From positions 2,294,001-2,358,000 of the forward strand of contig NZ_CP138333.2 of the NCBI RefSeq assembly GCF_038561955.2: a stretch of 64,000 nt of DNA, in the 5' to 3' direction. The notes under the pieces were generated by a model. The model searched no databases. It saw nothing but the letters and a program-made list of their open reading frames with translations, and was not told where the DNA came from. The translations under genes were made by a program, and so were the position numbers. The DNA is from Salinicoccus sp. Bachu38 (lineage in GTDB: Bacteria; Bacillota; Bacilli; Staphylococcales; Salinicoccaceae). Positions 42,769 through 52,175 of this stretch are shown here, piece after piece (position 1 is the first letter of the stretch; each line of letters opens with the position of its first letter).

Positions 42769-44202
42769 CTACACCATATTATTAACGGCTTTCCCTTTTC
42801 CCATAGCTAGGGATTCGCGATATTCTTCGGCATCTGCTGTTCTTTTAAAATCGATAGTCAAATCTCCGTACTCCTTTAGTTTATCTTCAATTTGATCTAT
42901 TGAAACTTTGAAGAATTCCTTTCGCGTATTAACTTTATTCAATCTAAATTCATCAAAATACTGATGCAGCTCTGCTTCCAGATCATAGGCTTCGTAGCTG
43001 AATATCAATGCGTGAACATCGTATGTGAAAGGTACTGATGCACTACTCAATTCTTTGATTCGTTCTATAGGATCTAGTCTGCGTGTTACACCAATCTTAA
43101 CCACCTTTTCACCAAATGCACCTATATTACTTATTATATATACATATCCCGCACTTGAATGAGCTTCTCTGTAATCCAACTCTTCTTTTTCTTTTTCTTT
43201 ATTATCTATATTATTTTTTATATTCGCAATTTCTTCTTCAATACTCTTTCTTTCTTCTTCGGATATGTCTTGCGTGATTTTTTCCATCAATATCTCTATT
43301 AGATTATTGTAATGTTTTATATCTTTATCCACAGCTTTTTTCTTGTCGTTAATTTCTTTCTGTAGTGCTTTTTCCTCGCGTTCTTTCTCACGTTGTTGCC
43401 TTAGAGCTTCTTTCTCTTCTTCTTTTTTTCTAGCATACTCAAAAGCTAGGTATAATTCATTAAATTTCAATTCTAAATAACTCGGAGTTATAGAAAGAGC
43501 TTGGGTTTCATTCAATTTGTTTAACTGATCATATATTTTTTGTATACGATTCTTTATACTATCTATGTTTTTATAGGTGACTTTTCCTATTAAAACATCG
43601 CATTCATTGTTAAAGGACCTTAAGATTTGTTTGATATTATTATTCATCATTTTCTTACCTTTGGATTTACTGCCATCTACGGTCCAATTATTTGAATACA
43701 AAACAGCCGTTTTATTTTTCACCATTTCTTTTTGAACATCTCTCAAACTTTTCAGCTTATCTTTGTAAATTAGAGAATTAGCAAAATCAAATTTTGGTTT
43801 ATAAATCCCAAATTCTTGGAGTTCAACGTCTTCTTTGAGTATATCAATAGCCTCTTTTAGTACATTTACTTCTTCTTCCTTTCTTTTCTTTTCCTTCGCC
43901 AACTTTTGGTTCTTATCAATCAAACGATCTCGTTCGCTCTCAATCTTGGAAATTTCTTTCTTTTTATTTTCATGCAATTTTTGGTTATCATCTATTATTT
44001 TCTGTCGTTGTTTTTCAGTATCCGATAACTCATTCTTTTTATCTTCAATTTTTTCCTCAAGCTCTATGAATGTCATTTGCTCAAATGTTCTCTCAAGATT
44101 TTTATGATTTTCCAGCTCTTCTTCACTCTTTTTTAGATCTTTCTTGAGTTTGAAAATATATATAACTCCTAAAATAACTAATAACACCAGTAATATTTCC
44201 AC
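42769..44202 (-). CDS. Membrane-anchored DUF4041 protein with T5orf172/GIY-YIG nuclease domain
   Basis: A 477-aa protein. Residues 3-19 form one transmembrane helix. A long charged coiled coil (about 20-120) leads to a DUF4041-like region (about 125-260, with FGIYKPKFDFANSLIYKDKL), a second coiled coil (about 260-345), and a T5orf172-type GIY-YIG domain (about 348-440): SAGYVYIISN, KIGVTRRLDPIERIKEL, ASVPF, then Glu in EAELHQYF and NTRKEFFKV. DUF4041/T5orf172 proteins occur in phages and defence islands; the function is not established to my knowledge. The gene is clearly more AT-rich than the flanking operons, which fits horizontal transfer. Confidence 0.8.
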   Translation of the reverse strand: MEILLVLLVILGVIYIFKLKKDLKKSEEELENHKNLERTFEQMTFIELEEKIEDKKNELSDTEKQRQKIIDDNQKLHENKKKEISKIESERDRLIDKNQKLAKEKKRKEEEVNVLKEAIDILKEDVELQEFGIYKPKFDFANSLIYKDKLKSLRDVQKEMVKNKTAVLYSNNWTVDGSKSKGKKMMNNNIKQILRSFNNECDVLIGKVTYKNIDSIKNRIQKIYDQLNKLNETQALSITPSYLELKFNELYLAFEYARKKEEEKEALRQQREKEREEKALQKEINDKKKAVDKDIKHYNNLIEILMEKITQDISEEERKSIEEEIANIKNNIDNKEKEKEELDYREAHSSAGYVYIISNIGAFGEKVVKIGVTRRLDPIERIKELSSASVPFTYDVHALIFSYEAYDLEAELHQYFDEFRLNKVNTRKEFFKVSIDQIEDKLKEYGDLTIDFKRTADAEEYRESLAMGKGKAVNNMV

Positions 44203-44254
44203 GAACTTTGCCTCCCTGTTAATTATTTTGATGTAGTATTAACGCACTAAAAAT

Positions 44255-44545
44255 TCACTCTGGATACTTCTCCCTATTCTTCTCCAACTTCCTCAATATT
44301 GCTTCTTCCATATCAATACCAAGATCATCTGCCATCATGAGACCGTATATGAATACATCTGCCAGTTCTTCTTCTATATTCTGCCGGTTCTTCTCAGCGC
44401 CCTCTTCTGAGGATACCCATTGGAAGTTCTCAAGGAGTTCGGATGCTTCCAGAGAGAGTGATAACGATAAGTCTTTGGGATTATGATACTGTCTCCAATT
44501 CCTCTCATCCCTGAACTTGTTGATTTCCTTTATCAGTTCATCCAT
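44255..44545 (-). CDS. MazG-like nucleotide pyrophosphohydrolase
   Basis: A 96-aa all-alpha NTP pyrophosphatase of the MazG/RS21-C6 type, which cuts NTPs or dNTPs to NMP and pyrophosphate. The metal-binding pattern EASELLE (about 34-40) and EEELADVFIYGLMMADD (about 57-73) gives the ExxE and ExxD pairs. WRQYHNPKDLSLSLSLEA is typical of the short dimeric branch. Its ATG overlaps the end of the helicase gene by 8 bases, so the two proteins are made together and probably act together. Confidence 0.88.
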   Translation of the reverse strand: MDELIKEINKFRDERNWRQYHNPKDLSLSLSLEASELLENFQWVSSEEGAEKNRQNIEEELADVFIYGLMMADDLGIDMEEAILRKLEKNREKYPE

Positions 44546-46190
44546 TTCCTTGTCCCCCTTGATATTTCTCTTTCAACACTGTCTGGAGCTTCTCATCGCT
44601 TGCATAGAGATAGAGTCCTTTGACTCCCCGTTTCATCAATACATTGATTGAATTCAATATGATCTTTTCCTTCATTTCTTCCACATTATATTGCACCTTG
44701 GCTTCAGAAGAGGTCCTGAAGGCTTCTTTATCCTTATACTTCTGAGGAAGAAGTTTCAACTCCTGCTTTTCTTCATCATATGAGACCGATGGTCCGAGAA
44801 TGACTCCGACATAGTTGAGGTCGAACCCCTGGATCGTATATATGGATCCCACTTCCCTTACTGTCTCAGGGTGCTCTGCCCACGTTTCCTTGTAATGCGT
44901 CCTGTTCCACACACCTTTGAATCCGGGTTCTTCAACATAATATTCCTCGCCATCCTTCTTATGTTCATAGTCGAAGGTGGCGACGACCCTTGAAAGCTGA
45001 TGTTCATCATCTTTTTCCTGGATGGCCTCAAACATTTCTGCCGCACTGTCAAAGAATTTCAGCTCATAATCTCCAGTTAATCTAGGGAACGGTTTGACCT
45101 TCTTATCGACGAAGGCATCAATCCAGTCGACCACTTCCTGGTCTGCCTGTATCCTGAACTGATCAGTAAGCTCATAATTTTGCGTGAATGCCCCATCCGT
45201 CATTTCCTCCAGGAGATTGCCGGACCAGTGGCTCTTCAGTTTGAGGAACTGTCTTTCATCAAAAACGACAATCGTCACTTTGCTTCTCAAGCTGATATCC
45301 CGTAGCTGGTTTTCTCCGGAGTAGCTATTGTATTTATCGCTTCTTGAAAGGAGCAAATGTGCTTCATCAACAAAAGTGATATCTGCGGCCTCTCCAGTCT
45401 TATCCATCTGGTTTATGAATGACGTCGGCTTCATGAAGTTCTTCTTCTTCAAATTCGGTAGACTTTCCGAAATGGATTCGTAGGTCTTAATCATCTCATT
45501 ATGGTTGACGAGCAGATAATTTTTCGTCCCCTTCAATGGAGAGTCTTCATCCTTGCTCAAGTCCTGTATTGCATTGAAAGTCGAACTCAGGACCACACTC
45601 TTGCCCGTTCCTGCATCTCCCTTCACGAGAAATACCGAGCGATCATCCGTACTAATGTGATGTTTACAAAAATCGATTATCTCCTCTTTCAATTCCACTT
45701 GTGATTCCGACAGTTCTTTATAGGGGGAGAGTTTGAATACATCCTTGTTCTGAAGATATTCAAGCGTGTGATCTGCCAGTTTATCTGCCCGCAACCTCTC
45801 CCACAGTTCACTGAAGATCTCGTCATCATACTTGTATTTGTCATAATAGTTATGAGTGACAGCCTTCGTCGTCTGGCTCACATTTTTCAATATATATTTA
45901 TTGTCGGCGATGAAATAGTTGATCAGGTTCGTCTCTATATTATACGTAGCCGACTGGTTGAACATTTTATGGGCAATCAGGAGGACACTGTCCATCCCCT
46001 TCTTCTTTTCGTCTTTGAGATGTGCCTTCATCCGATTCCTCATCTGTACCGTCTGTCCGATATAGACACTCTTTTTCTTCTTATTGCTATGTAGGATATA
46101 GACGATCGGATAGTTGTTGTAATCCATGCTTTTTAATACGTCTATCTCTCTCTTGTTTAAACTTATATACTCTAGATTTAATTCGTTCAT
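44538..46190 (-). CDS. GIY-YIG nuclease fused to DUF2075/Schlafen-type helicase
   Basis: A 550-aa two-domain protein. Residues about 28-95 are a GIY-YIG endonuclease: YPIVYIL, SVYIGQT (42-48), Arg51/Arg53, His57 and Glu86 in IETNLINYF. From about 165 a superfamily I-type ATPase follows with Walker A KGDAGTGKSVV (Lys197), DEAH in TFVDEAHLLL (275-278), a QFRI motif (TDQFRIQ), and VGSIYTIQGFDLNYVGVI as the late helicase motif. DUF2075 is also the helicase of Schlafen group 3 proteins. The 8-base overlap with the MazG gene and the flanking nucleases point to a defence role; mechanism unknown. Confidence 0.82.
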   Translation of the reverse strand: MNELNLEYISLNKREIDVLKSMDYNNYPIVYILHSNKKKKSVYIGQTVQMRNRMKAHLKDEKKKGMDSVLLIAHKMFNQSATYNIETNLINYFIADNKYILKNVSQTTKAVTHNYYDKYKYDDEIFSELWERLRADKLADHTLEYLQNKDVFKLSPYKELSESQVELKEEIIDFCKHHISTDDRSVFLVKGDAGTGKSVVLSSTFNAIQDLSKDEDSPLKGTKNYLLVNHNEMIKTYESISESLPNLKKKNFMKPTSFINQMDKTGEAADITFVDEAHLLLSRSDKYNSYSGENQLRDISLRSKVTIVVFDERQFLKLKSHWSGNLLEEMTDGAFTQNYELTDQFRIQADQEVVDWIDAFVDKKVKPFPRLTGDYELKFFDSAAEMFEAIQEKDDEHQLSRVVATFDYEHKKDGEEYYVEEPGFKGVWNRTHYKETWAEHPETVREVGSIYTIQGFDLNYVGVILGPSVSYDEEKQELKLLPQKYKDKEAFRTSSEAKVQYNVEEMKEKIILNSINVLMKRGVKGLYLYASDEKLQTVLKEKYQGGQGNG

Positions 46191-46396
46191 TTTGTAACCT
46201 CCTTGATTACCATCTTGGTACTAATTCTTTGTGCCCTTAAAGTCTTAATGAAAATATCTATGTACTGTAGCTTAATAGTATTTACTTCCAAGGAATCAAG
46301 TTCTTTTCACAATTATATATACTTTCTTTTAGAGATCTTTAGTTTAAATGGGAAATAGTGTATATTGATCATTAAAACTAGGTTTGGAGGATCATT

Positions 46397-48271
46397 ATGG
46401 CTGAAAATACAATATCATCTTCCCACAAAAGTATTTCTGAACTTATTACAAGTACAAATAACACTTATATAGTTCCTGATTTTCAAAGAGAATTTGTGTG
46501 GGGGAAAGAAGAAATAGAATCATTGTTTGAAGATTTTAAAGAAGATTCCTCTGATTTTACTAAAGAAACAAAAGATCTTACTGGATATTTACTTGGCAAT
46601 ATTGTACTAATTGGGAATGGCAAAGAGAAAGTAGTTATAGATGGACAACAAAGATTGACTACCCTCACTCTTTTATTCAAAGCTTTAGAAATCTATGCCA
46701 AAGATAAAGTGAGTGGAGATACACAGTATAAAGATCAATGGTACAACTATAGTGCTAACTTAAAAAAAGGTTATTCTGTAACTAGCGATCTAGGGGAATT
46801 TCTTACGTTAAGAATTCAACACGATGATTCTTTGGCTTTTGGTGATTTTTACAGACGATTGATGAGAGATAATTACGAAAAAGACGAAGAACCTGAAAGA
46901 GTATCAGATCGCAATATTTACACTGTATACCAAAGAATCAATGAATTGCTAGAAGAAATGTCTGAATTGGAAGTGATTCGTCTAATAAATTATTTAAGTG
47001 ACAATGTCTTTTTGATACGCACACTAGCTCCTAATGAAAGTAAAGCTTTTCAATTATTTGAAGTTTTAAATGACCGTGGTCGATCATTAGAACCCTTAGA
47101 TCTTATAAAAAATATGTTTCTTAAAATACTGACAAAAGATGAAGAAAATGAATCATTAAAACAAGAATTCTTGGAAAACTGGAGTCAGTTCAACAAAAAC
47201 TTAGAGTTGCCGGCTAAAAGAGACAAAAGAAAAAACAAACTCTCTTCTTCAAAGTTTCTTTCCAACTTTATCCTTGCCTACGATGGAGAAAATAAAAAGA
47301 AAAGCGCTCTATTTGAATACTTTAAGTCAAAACAACATAGTATTACTAAAGAAGAACTTTTAAATCTCTCCAAAAAATTGAAAGATGTTTCTGAGGTGTA
47401 TGCTCATATAGAGTTGAAGGAATATAATTATTTTATGAAAGATCAAACTGGCAATCATTATCAACTTAGAATCCTTTTCGACATACTAGGAGTTGAACAG
47501 GCGAAAGCAATGCTAATGCCTTTTTATTTCATCAAAAGCAATGAAGATAAAATAAAATTAGTAGACGCTATCAATAGATTTATAGCTTCCATACTATTCA
47601 GTTTTACACAAACTAACAGGGTGGAGGCCTTCATACCACGTATGGTTAAAAAATACTCAGAAGTTCAAAGGCTAAAAGAACCTATTGATGAGCTAATAAG
47701 TTTCATTGACGATGAGATAAGTATTTATTCAAACACTATAAGAGAAATCCTTCCTACCAAAAGACTTGAAAACAGGAATGGTAAGACACACTCAAAAGCG
47801 ACATCCCTCTATAGATTTTTAGAGGCCTATTTTTGTAATAGTGTGGAGGCTATATATCCTACTCAAGGCAAGAAGTATAGTATTGAGCACATTATGTCAC
47901 AGAAGTTAGCAATTGAAGATTATAATTCTCTTGGATTCCAAGACCAAGAAGAGTTTTCTCAAAATCTTAATAGAGTTGGGAATCTTACATTAATTTACAC
48001 TACAGATAATTCCTCTTTAGGGAATAAATCATTTAAAGAGAAAAGCCCTCATTATAAGAATGATGTGAATTTCTATATCACGAAAAAATTGGCAACTGAC
48101 TTAACTACTGAAGTGAAAAACGGCGTAGACACTAAGCTTATAAATAAAATCAATGAAAATTTGCCCACTTATTATACAGATGGGATGGTTAATTTCACTA
48201 AAAAACAAATTGATGATCGCTCAAATGTTATTTCGAATATATTAGCTAATATTATAGAAAACAAAGTTTGA
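46397..48271 (+). CDS. GmrSD-like DUF262/DUF1524 restriction nuclease
   Basis: A 624-aa single-chain GmrSD-type protein. PDFQREFVW (27-35) and VVIDGQQRLTTL (79-90) mark the DUF262 domain, which uses nucleotides; NDRGRSLEPLDLIKN is also family-typical. The DUF1524 nuclease part has YSIEHIMSQ (His498) and NRVGNLTLIYTTDNSSLGNKSFKEK. It likely cuts DNA carrying modified cytosine. GGAGG lies before ATG. This gene is intact, unlike the related one at 40852, and is strikingly AT-rich with Lys/Asn/Ile codon use unlike the flanking operons, a sign of recent transfer. Confidence 0.87.
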   Translation: MAENTISSSHKSISELITSTNNTYIVPDFQREFVWGKEEIESLFEDFKEDSSDFTKETKDLTGYLLGNIVLIGNGKEKVVIDGQQRLTTLTLLFKALEIYAKDKVSGDTQYKDQWYNYSANLKKGYSVTSDLGEFLTLRIQHDDSLAFGDFYRRLMRDNYEKDEEPERVSDRNIYTVYQRINELLEEMSELEVIRLINYLSDNVFLIRTLAPNESKAFQLFEVLNDRGRSLEPLDLIKNMFLKILTKDEENESLKQEFLENWSQFNKNLELPAKRDKRKNKLSSSKFLSNFILAYDGENKKKSALFEYFKSKQHSITKEELLNLSKKLKDVSEVYAHIELKEYNYFMKDQTGNHYQLRILFDILGVEQAKAMLMPFYFIKSNEDKIKLVDAINRFIASILFSFTQTNRVEAFIPRMVKKYSEVQRLKEPIDELISFIDDEISIYSNTIREILPTKRLENRNGKTHSKATSLYRFLEAYFCNSVEAIYPTQGKKYSIEHIMSQKLAIEDYNSLGFQDQEEFSQNLNRVGNLTLIYTTDNSSLGNKSFKEKSPHYKNDVNFYITKKLATDLTTEVKNGVDTKLINKINENLPTYYTDGMVNFTKKQIDDRSNVISNILANIIENKV

Positions 48272-48306
48272 TGAATTTTCATATTTTATCTAAATAAAGT
48301 TTAGTA

Positions 48307-48339
48307 AAAAGAAGCGAAATTAATTTCGCTTCTTTTTAC
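48307..48339. terminator. Bidirectional terminator at island edge
   Basis: AAAAAGAAGCGAAA and TTTCGCTTCTTTTT pair around TTAA. It closes the AT-rich island and also serves the ornithine cyclodeaminase-like gene from the other side. Confidence 0.85.
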
Positions 48340-48351
48340 TATTTACTCCGA

Positions 48352-49296
48352 TTAATCCGCAAACATCTTCATGACGCCGCCGGCAACGGCCAGGTCGAAG
48401 TATCCCGCTCCTACACATTTGTATAGGGTGATCTCCGCATCATCCTGCCTGAGGTAGTCCTGCTCGAATATATCGACGAGTTCGCCTTTGATGTCGTCCC
48501 AAATGATGATGCCTGCATCCACCGCATGGATCAGCTCTCCAGCTTCCTCCTTGACGGATTCGAGATCGTCGGCATAGATCTGATTGGCTCTTTTGATCGT
48601 CGTTTCGTCCATTTCCTTCATCACCGGCTTGAAGGAACCGACGCCGTTGATGTGTGTGCCAGATTTGATATCATTGCCGTCGAATACCGGCTCCTTGGAC
48701 TGGGTGGCACAGTTGAGGATGTCGCTCTGTGCAACGACATCTGATGCATTGTCCACGACCTCGATGTCCGCCTTGATGCCGAATGCCTCGAGCCTCTCTT
48801 TGAACGCTTCTGCTTTCTCCTTCGTACGGTTGTAGAGCACGATCCTTTCGATATCCCGCACTTCAATGACGCCGAGTACCTGCTCGAAGGCCATGTTGCC
48901 CGTCCCGATGGCACCGAGCGTCTTCGCATCCTTCCGGGCAAACCTTTCCGTGGCGATGGCGGTCATGGCACCGGTGCGGAGGCGTGTAAGGTATGACGCA
49001 TCCATCGTCGCCTTGTGCTCACCCTTCGTCAGGTCCGTGACGAGCAGGTTCCCCTGTGTCGTCGGGAGGTCTTTATTCACCGGGAAGATGGAGACGGTCT
49101 TGATGATGGAAATCTTCGATGCCGTGCTGATGCATGGCATGTACAGCATCGAGCTGTTGTCATCCACCGGAAGTACGGTGCGTGGTGCCTGGATGATCGC
49201 GTCATCCTTCAGATCCTGCAGGACATTTTTGACGTCCTCTATTGCGTGATGCATGTGGTACTCTTTTTCAATCTGTTCATCGGTCAGTGTAATCAT
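48352..49296 (-). CDS. Ornithine cyclodeaminase / mu-crystallin family protein
   Basis: A 314-aa NAD(P)-binding protein of the OCD/mu-crystallin family, which includes ornithine cyclodeaminase, alanine dehydrogenase and ketimine reductases. LTRLRTGAMTAIATERFARKDAKTLGAIGTGNMA (about 103-136) has the family Arg-Thr-Gly-Ala segment and the GxGxxA nucleotide motif; NCATQSKEPVFDG and HINGVGSF follow. Which of these reactions it runs is not clear. It is monocistronic, divergent from the C-S lyase gene. Confidence 0.87.
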   Translation of the reverse strand: MITLTDEQIEKEYHMHHAIEDVKNVLQDLKDDAIIQAPRTVLPVDDNSSMLYMPCISTASKISIIKTVSIFPVNKDLPTTQGNLLVTDLTKGEHKATMDASYLTRLRTGAMTAIATERFARKDAKTLGAIGTGNMAFEQVLGVIEVRDIERIVLYNRTKEKAEAFKERLEAFGIKADIEVVDNASDVVAQSDILNCATQSKEPVFDGNDIKSGTHINGVGSFKPVMKEMDETTIKRANQIYADDLESVKEEAGELIHAVDAGIIIWDDIKGELVDIFEQDYLRQDDAEITLYKCVGAGYFDLAVAGGVMKMFAD

Positions 49297-49447
49297 GGAA
49301 TTTTCCTCCGCTTCTCATTCGCCTTTTTGGCGTATCACTCCTCCCAATGATATAACCTCCAGAATATTGCGTCAAATGCGCTTCCGATGCTTTTTATTTC
49401 GCCCATGACTGATATAATACCTTTATGATTACATATGAAAGGGAGAG

Positions 49448-50641
49448 ATGGTTTTGGATATAAAGGATTTTGTCGATACATATTATGTGGAGCGTAAGAA
49501 TACGAACTCCACAAAGTGGGATCTCCTCGAGGAGCGGTTCGGGGATCCGGACCTGCTGCCGATCTGGGTCGCCGACATGGAATTCAAGGCACCGGACAGC
49601 GTGATCGATGCACTCACCGAGCGCGTCCAGCACGGCGCATACGGCTATTCATTCATCCCGGACGAATATTACGCGACATACTCCAGATGGATGGAGGACA
49701 GTTTCGGCTACAAGGTTGAGAAGGAGTGGTGCCGCCCGGCGACAGGCGTCGTATCGGCACTCTACTGGTTCATGAACTGCTACACGGAGGAAGGGGATGC
49801 GGTCATCATCACGCCGCCCGTCTACTACCCGTTCTTCAATGTCATCCGGGAACTCGACCGCACGCTCGTCACTGCGGATATGACTGAGAATGACGGCCGC
49901 TTCGAACTCGACTTCGACCTGTTCGAACAGAAGATTGAGGAAAATGATGTGAAGCTCTTCATCCTGTGCTCACCGCACAATCCGGCCGGCCGTGTATGGA
50001 CGGAGTCGGAACTCGAACGCATGCTCGCCATCTGCGAAAAGTATGACGTCCTCGTGATTGCGGACGAGATCCACCAGGACTTCGCCTATGGTGAACACAA
50101 GCATACACCGGCACCGCTTGTGGCAGACGGCAAGTACACCGACCGTATCGTGCTCGTGAACGCCGCTTCCAAATCATTCAACCTGCCGGGCCTGCTCCAT
50201 GCCAACATCGTCATCGAAAACGATTCGTTGCGCCAGCAGTTCGACGACTATGCCGGCCAGCACATCAAGAGCGAGAAGAACATCCTCGGCCACCTTGCCA
50301 CACAGGCGGCCTATGAGGGCGGTGGCGAATGGCTCGACGGGTTGAAGAATGTCATCCTGTCGAACTACGCCTACGTAAAGGAGACACTCGGGGTGCATAT
50401 ACCCGAAGCGAAAGTGATGAAGCTCGAAGGCACCTACCTACCGATGATCGACCTGCGCGGCTTCCTCGCCCCTGAAGATACGAAGGAATTCGTCCAAGAG
50501 AAGTGCAAGCTCGCCGTCGACTATGGCGAGTGGTTCGGCGAAGGCTATGAAGGCTACATCCGCCTGAACCTCGCGACGCATCCGAAGTTCGTCAAAGAGG
50601 CGGTGGACCGCATGGTCGAGGAATACAAGAAACTGAAATAG
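49448..50641 (+). CDS. PatB/MalY-type PLP-dependent C-S lyase
   Basis: A 397-aa fold-type I PLP enzyme. LPIWVADMEFKAP (about 37-49), FMNCYTEEGDAVIITPPVYYPF, CSPHNPAGRVW and DEIHQDFAYGEHKH are PatB/MalY hallmarks; the PLP Lys is in NAASKSFNLPG. It cleaves cystathionine or related S-conjugates into a thiol, pyruvate and ammonia. GGGAG ends only two bases before ATG 49448, so the TTG at 49454, eight bases away, could be the real start; the product changes by two residues only. Confidence 0.9.
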   Translation: MVLDIKDFVDTYYVERKNTNSTKWDLLEERFGDPDLLPIWVADMEFKAPDSVIDALTERVQHGAYGYSFIPDEYYATYSRWMEDSFGYKVEKEWCRPATGVVSALYWFMNCYTEEGDAVIITPPVYYPFFNVIRELDRTLVTADMTENDGRFELDFDLFEQKIEENDVKLFILCSPHNPAGRVWTESELERMLAICEKYDVLVIADEIHQDFAYGEHKHTPAPLVADGKYTDRIVLVNAASKSFNLPGLLHANIVIENDSLRQQFDDYAGQHIKSEKNILGHLATQAAYEGGGEWLDGLKNVILSNYAYVKETLGVHIPEAKVMKLEGTYLPMIDLRGFLAPEDTKEFVQEKCKLAVDYGEWFGEGYEGYIRLNLATHPKFVKEAVDRMVEEYKKLK

Positions 50642-50649
50642 ATCTGATG

Positions 50650-50683
50650 CCCTGCTCCGAATTTCCGGGACAGGGCTTTATTC
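50650..50683 (+). terminator. Terminator after C-S lyase
   Basis: GCCCTG with inner TCCG and the complement CCGGGACAGGGC form an imperfect hairpin followed by TTTATT. Confidence 0.65.
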
Positions 50684-50755
50684 ATACCGGGCCGCTTTGA
50701 CCGGGGCGCCGGAGTATGCAAGAATGAATATAAATGAACGATTGGAGGGGTCGGC

Positions 50756-52135
50756 ATGGCTGAAGAGAAGATAGAGAGCAAGGGCGTCGTTGTGGTGATC
50801 ATCGCCGCAGCTTTTTTATTGACCTTCAACCAATTTCTTCTGATTACCGCATTCCCGACGATCATGACGGAGTTCGACATCAATGCCACACAGGTCCAGT
50901 GGCTGACGAATGCTTTCATCCTCGTCACACTGATATTCATCCCGATGTCGGGGTATCTGTCGACCACCTACTCCGCCCGGACACTCGTCATCTTCTCGCT
51001 CACCTGCCTGCTCATCGGTACGGCAATCGGCGGCTGGTCGCCGAACTTCGGTGTCCTGCTCGCTTCACGCATGATCCAGGCGATCGGTGCGGGCATCATC
51101 CTGCCGCTGATCCAGACGATACTGCTCATCGTCTTCCCCTATCACAGGCGGGGGTTCGCCATGGGCCTGCTCGGTGCGGTGACGAACATCGCACCCGCTT
51201 CCGCCCCGTCGATATCGGGCATCATCATCGACTATCTCGACTGGCGGTCGCTCCACTGGGTGATCCTGCCGTTCATCCTGATCACCTTCGTCATGGCGCT
51301 CTTCCTGATGAAGAACGTGCTTGAACAGAACCGGACGACACTCGACCTCCGTTCGGTCGCCCTGTCCGCATCGGGCTTCGCCCTCTTCATCCTGGGTCTC
51401 AGCAACATCAGCGTATACGGCTTCCTGAGCCCTTGGTCACTCCTCCCGATGGCGGTCGGAATCGTCAGTGTGCTGTTCTTCATCAGCCGGCAGTTCAGCA
51501 TCCCGACACCTGTATTGAACCTCGACCTGTTCCGCAACCGCACGTTTAGTCTCGCCATCACCCTGATTTTCATCAATATGATGCTGCTGCTGTCGACCGA
51601 GACGATACTGCCGATGTTCGCACAGGACGCGCTCGGGACGAGTGCCTTCCTGTCCGGCTTCCTGCTCGTACCGGGGACGATCATTTTGTCCGTCATCACA
51701 TTCATCTCCGGCAACCTGTATGACCGGTACGGCGGCAAGCGAATCGCCACAATCGGGTTCGCCTGCACCGCCCTGTCGCTCGGCCTGATCAACACCGTCG
51801 GCATCGACGATTCTCCCTACTGGATCATGGTCTACTTCTGCCTGTTCATGACCGGTTTCGGACTGACGCTCATGCCGCTCGTCACCGTCAGCATGTCGGA
51901 GCTCGGGAAAGAGGACATCCCCCATGGCTCGGCCATTGTCAACACCGTGCGCCAGTTCGCCATGGCCTTCGGCATCATCATACTGACATCCATCATCAGC
52001 ATAACCGTCGCCGTGATGGAAGCACCGTACGCCACAAGCACATATTGGGGAACATCTTACGCCCTCATCGTCATGGCGGGACTTGCGGTGCTCGGATTCA
52101 TTCTGACGCTCAGATTGAAGGAGACGAGATACTGA
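50756..52135 (+). CDS. MFS drug efflux transporter, DHA2 type
   Basis: A 459-aa major-facilitator protein with 12 to 14 hydrophobic helices. FDINATQVQWLTNAFILVTLIFIPMSGYLS (about 41-70) and GVLLASRMIQAIGAGIILPLIQT (motif region, about 100-122) are typical of EmrB/QacA-like DHA2 pumps, as is the later LVPGTIILSVITFISGNLYDRYGGKR. It would export toxic lipophilic compounds with protons. No regulator is adjacent. GGAGG precedes ATG by nine bases. Confidence 0.9.
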   Translation: MAEEKIESKGVVVVIIAAAFLLTFNQFLLITAFPTIMTEFDINATQVQWLTNAFILVTLIFIPMSGYLSTTYSARTLVIFSLTCLLIGTAIGGWSPNFGVLLASRMIQAIGAGIILPLIQTILLIVFPYHRRGFAMGLLGAVTNIAPASAPSISGIIIDYLDWRSLHWVILPFILITFVMALFLMKNVLEQNRTTLDLRSVALSASGFALFILGLSNISVYGFLSPWSLLPMAVGIVSVLFFISRQFSIPTPVLNLDLFRNRTFSLAITLIFINMMLLLSTETILPMFAQDALGTSAFLSGFLLVPGTIILSVITFISGNLYDRYGGKRIATIGFACTALSLGLINTVGIDDSPYWIMVYFCLFMTGFGLTLMPLVTVSMSELGKEDIPHGSAIVNTVRQFAMAFGIIILTSIISITVAVMEAPYATSTYWGTSYALIVMAGLAVLGFILTLRLKETRY

Positions 52136-52136
52136 C

Positions 52137-52175
52137 AAAAAATCGCCTTGCGGGTTTATTCCGCAAGGCGATTCT
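52137..52175. terminator. Bidirectional terminator
   Basis: AATCGCCTTGCGG and CCGCAAGGCGATT pair around seven bases, between the convergent MFS and aminotransferase genes. Confidence 0.88.
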
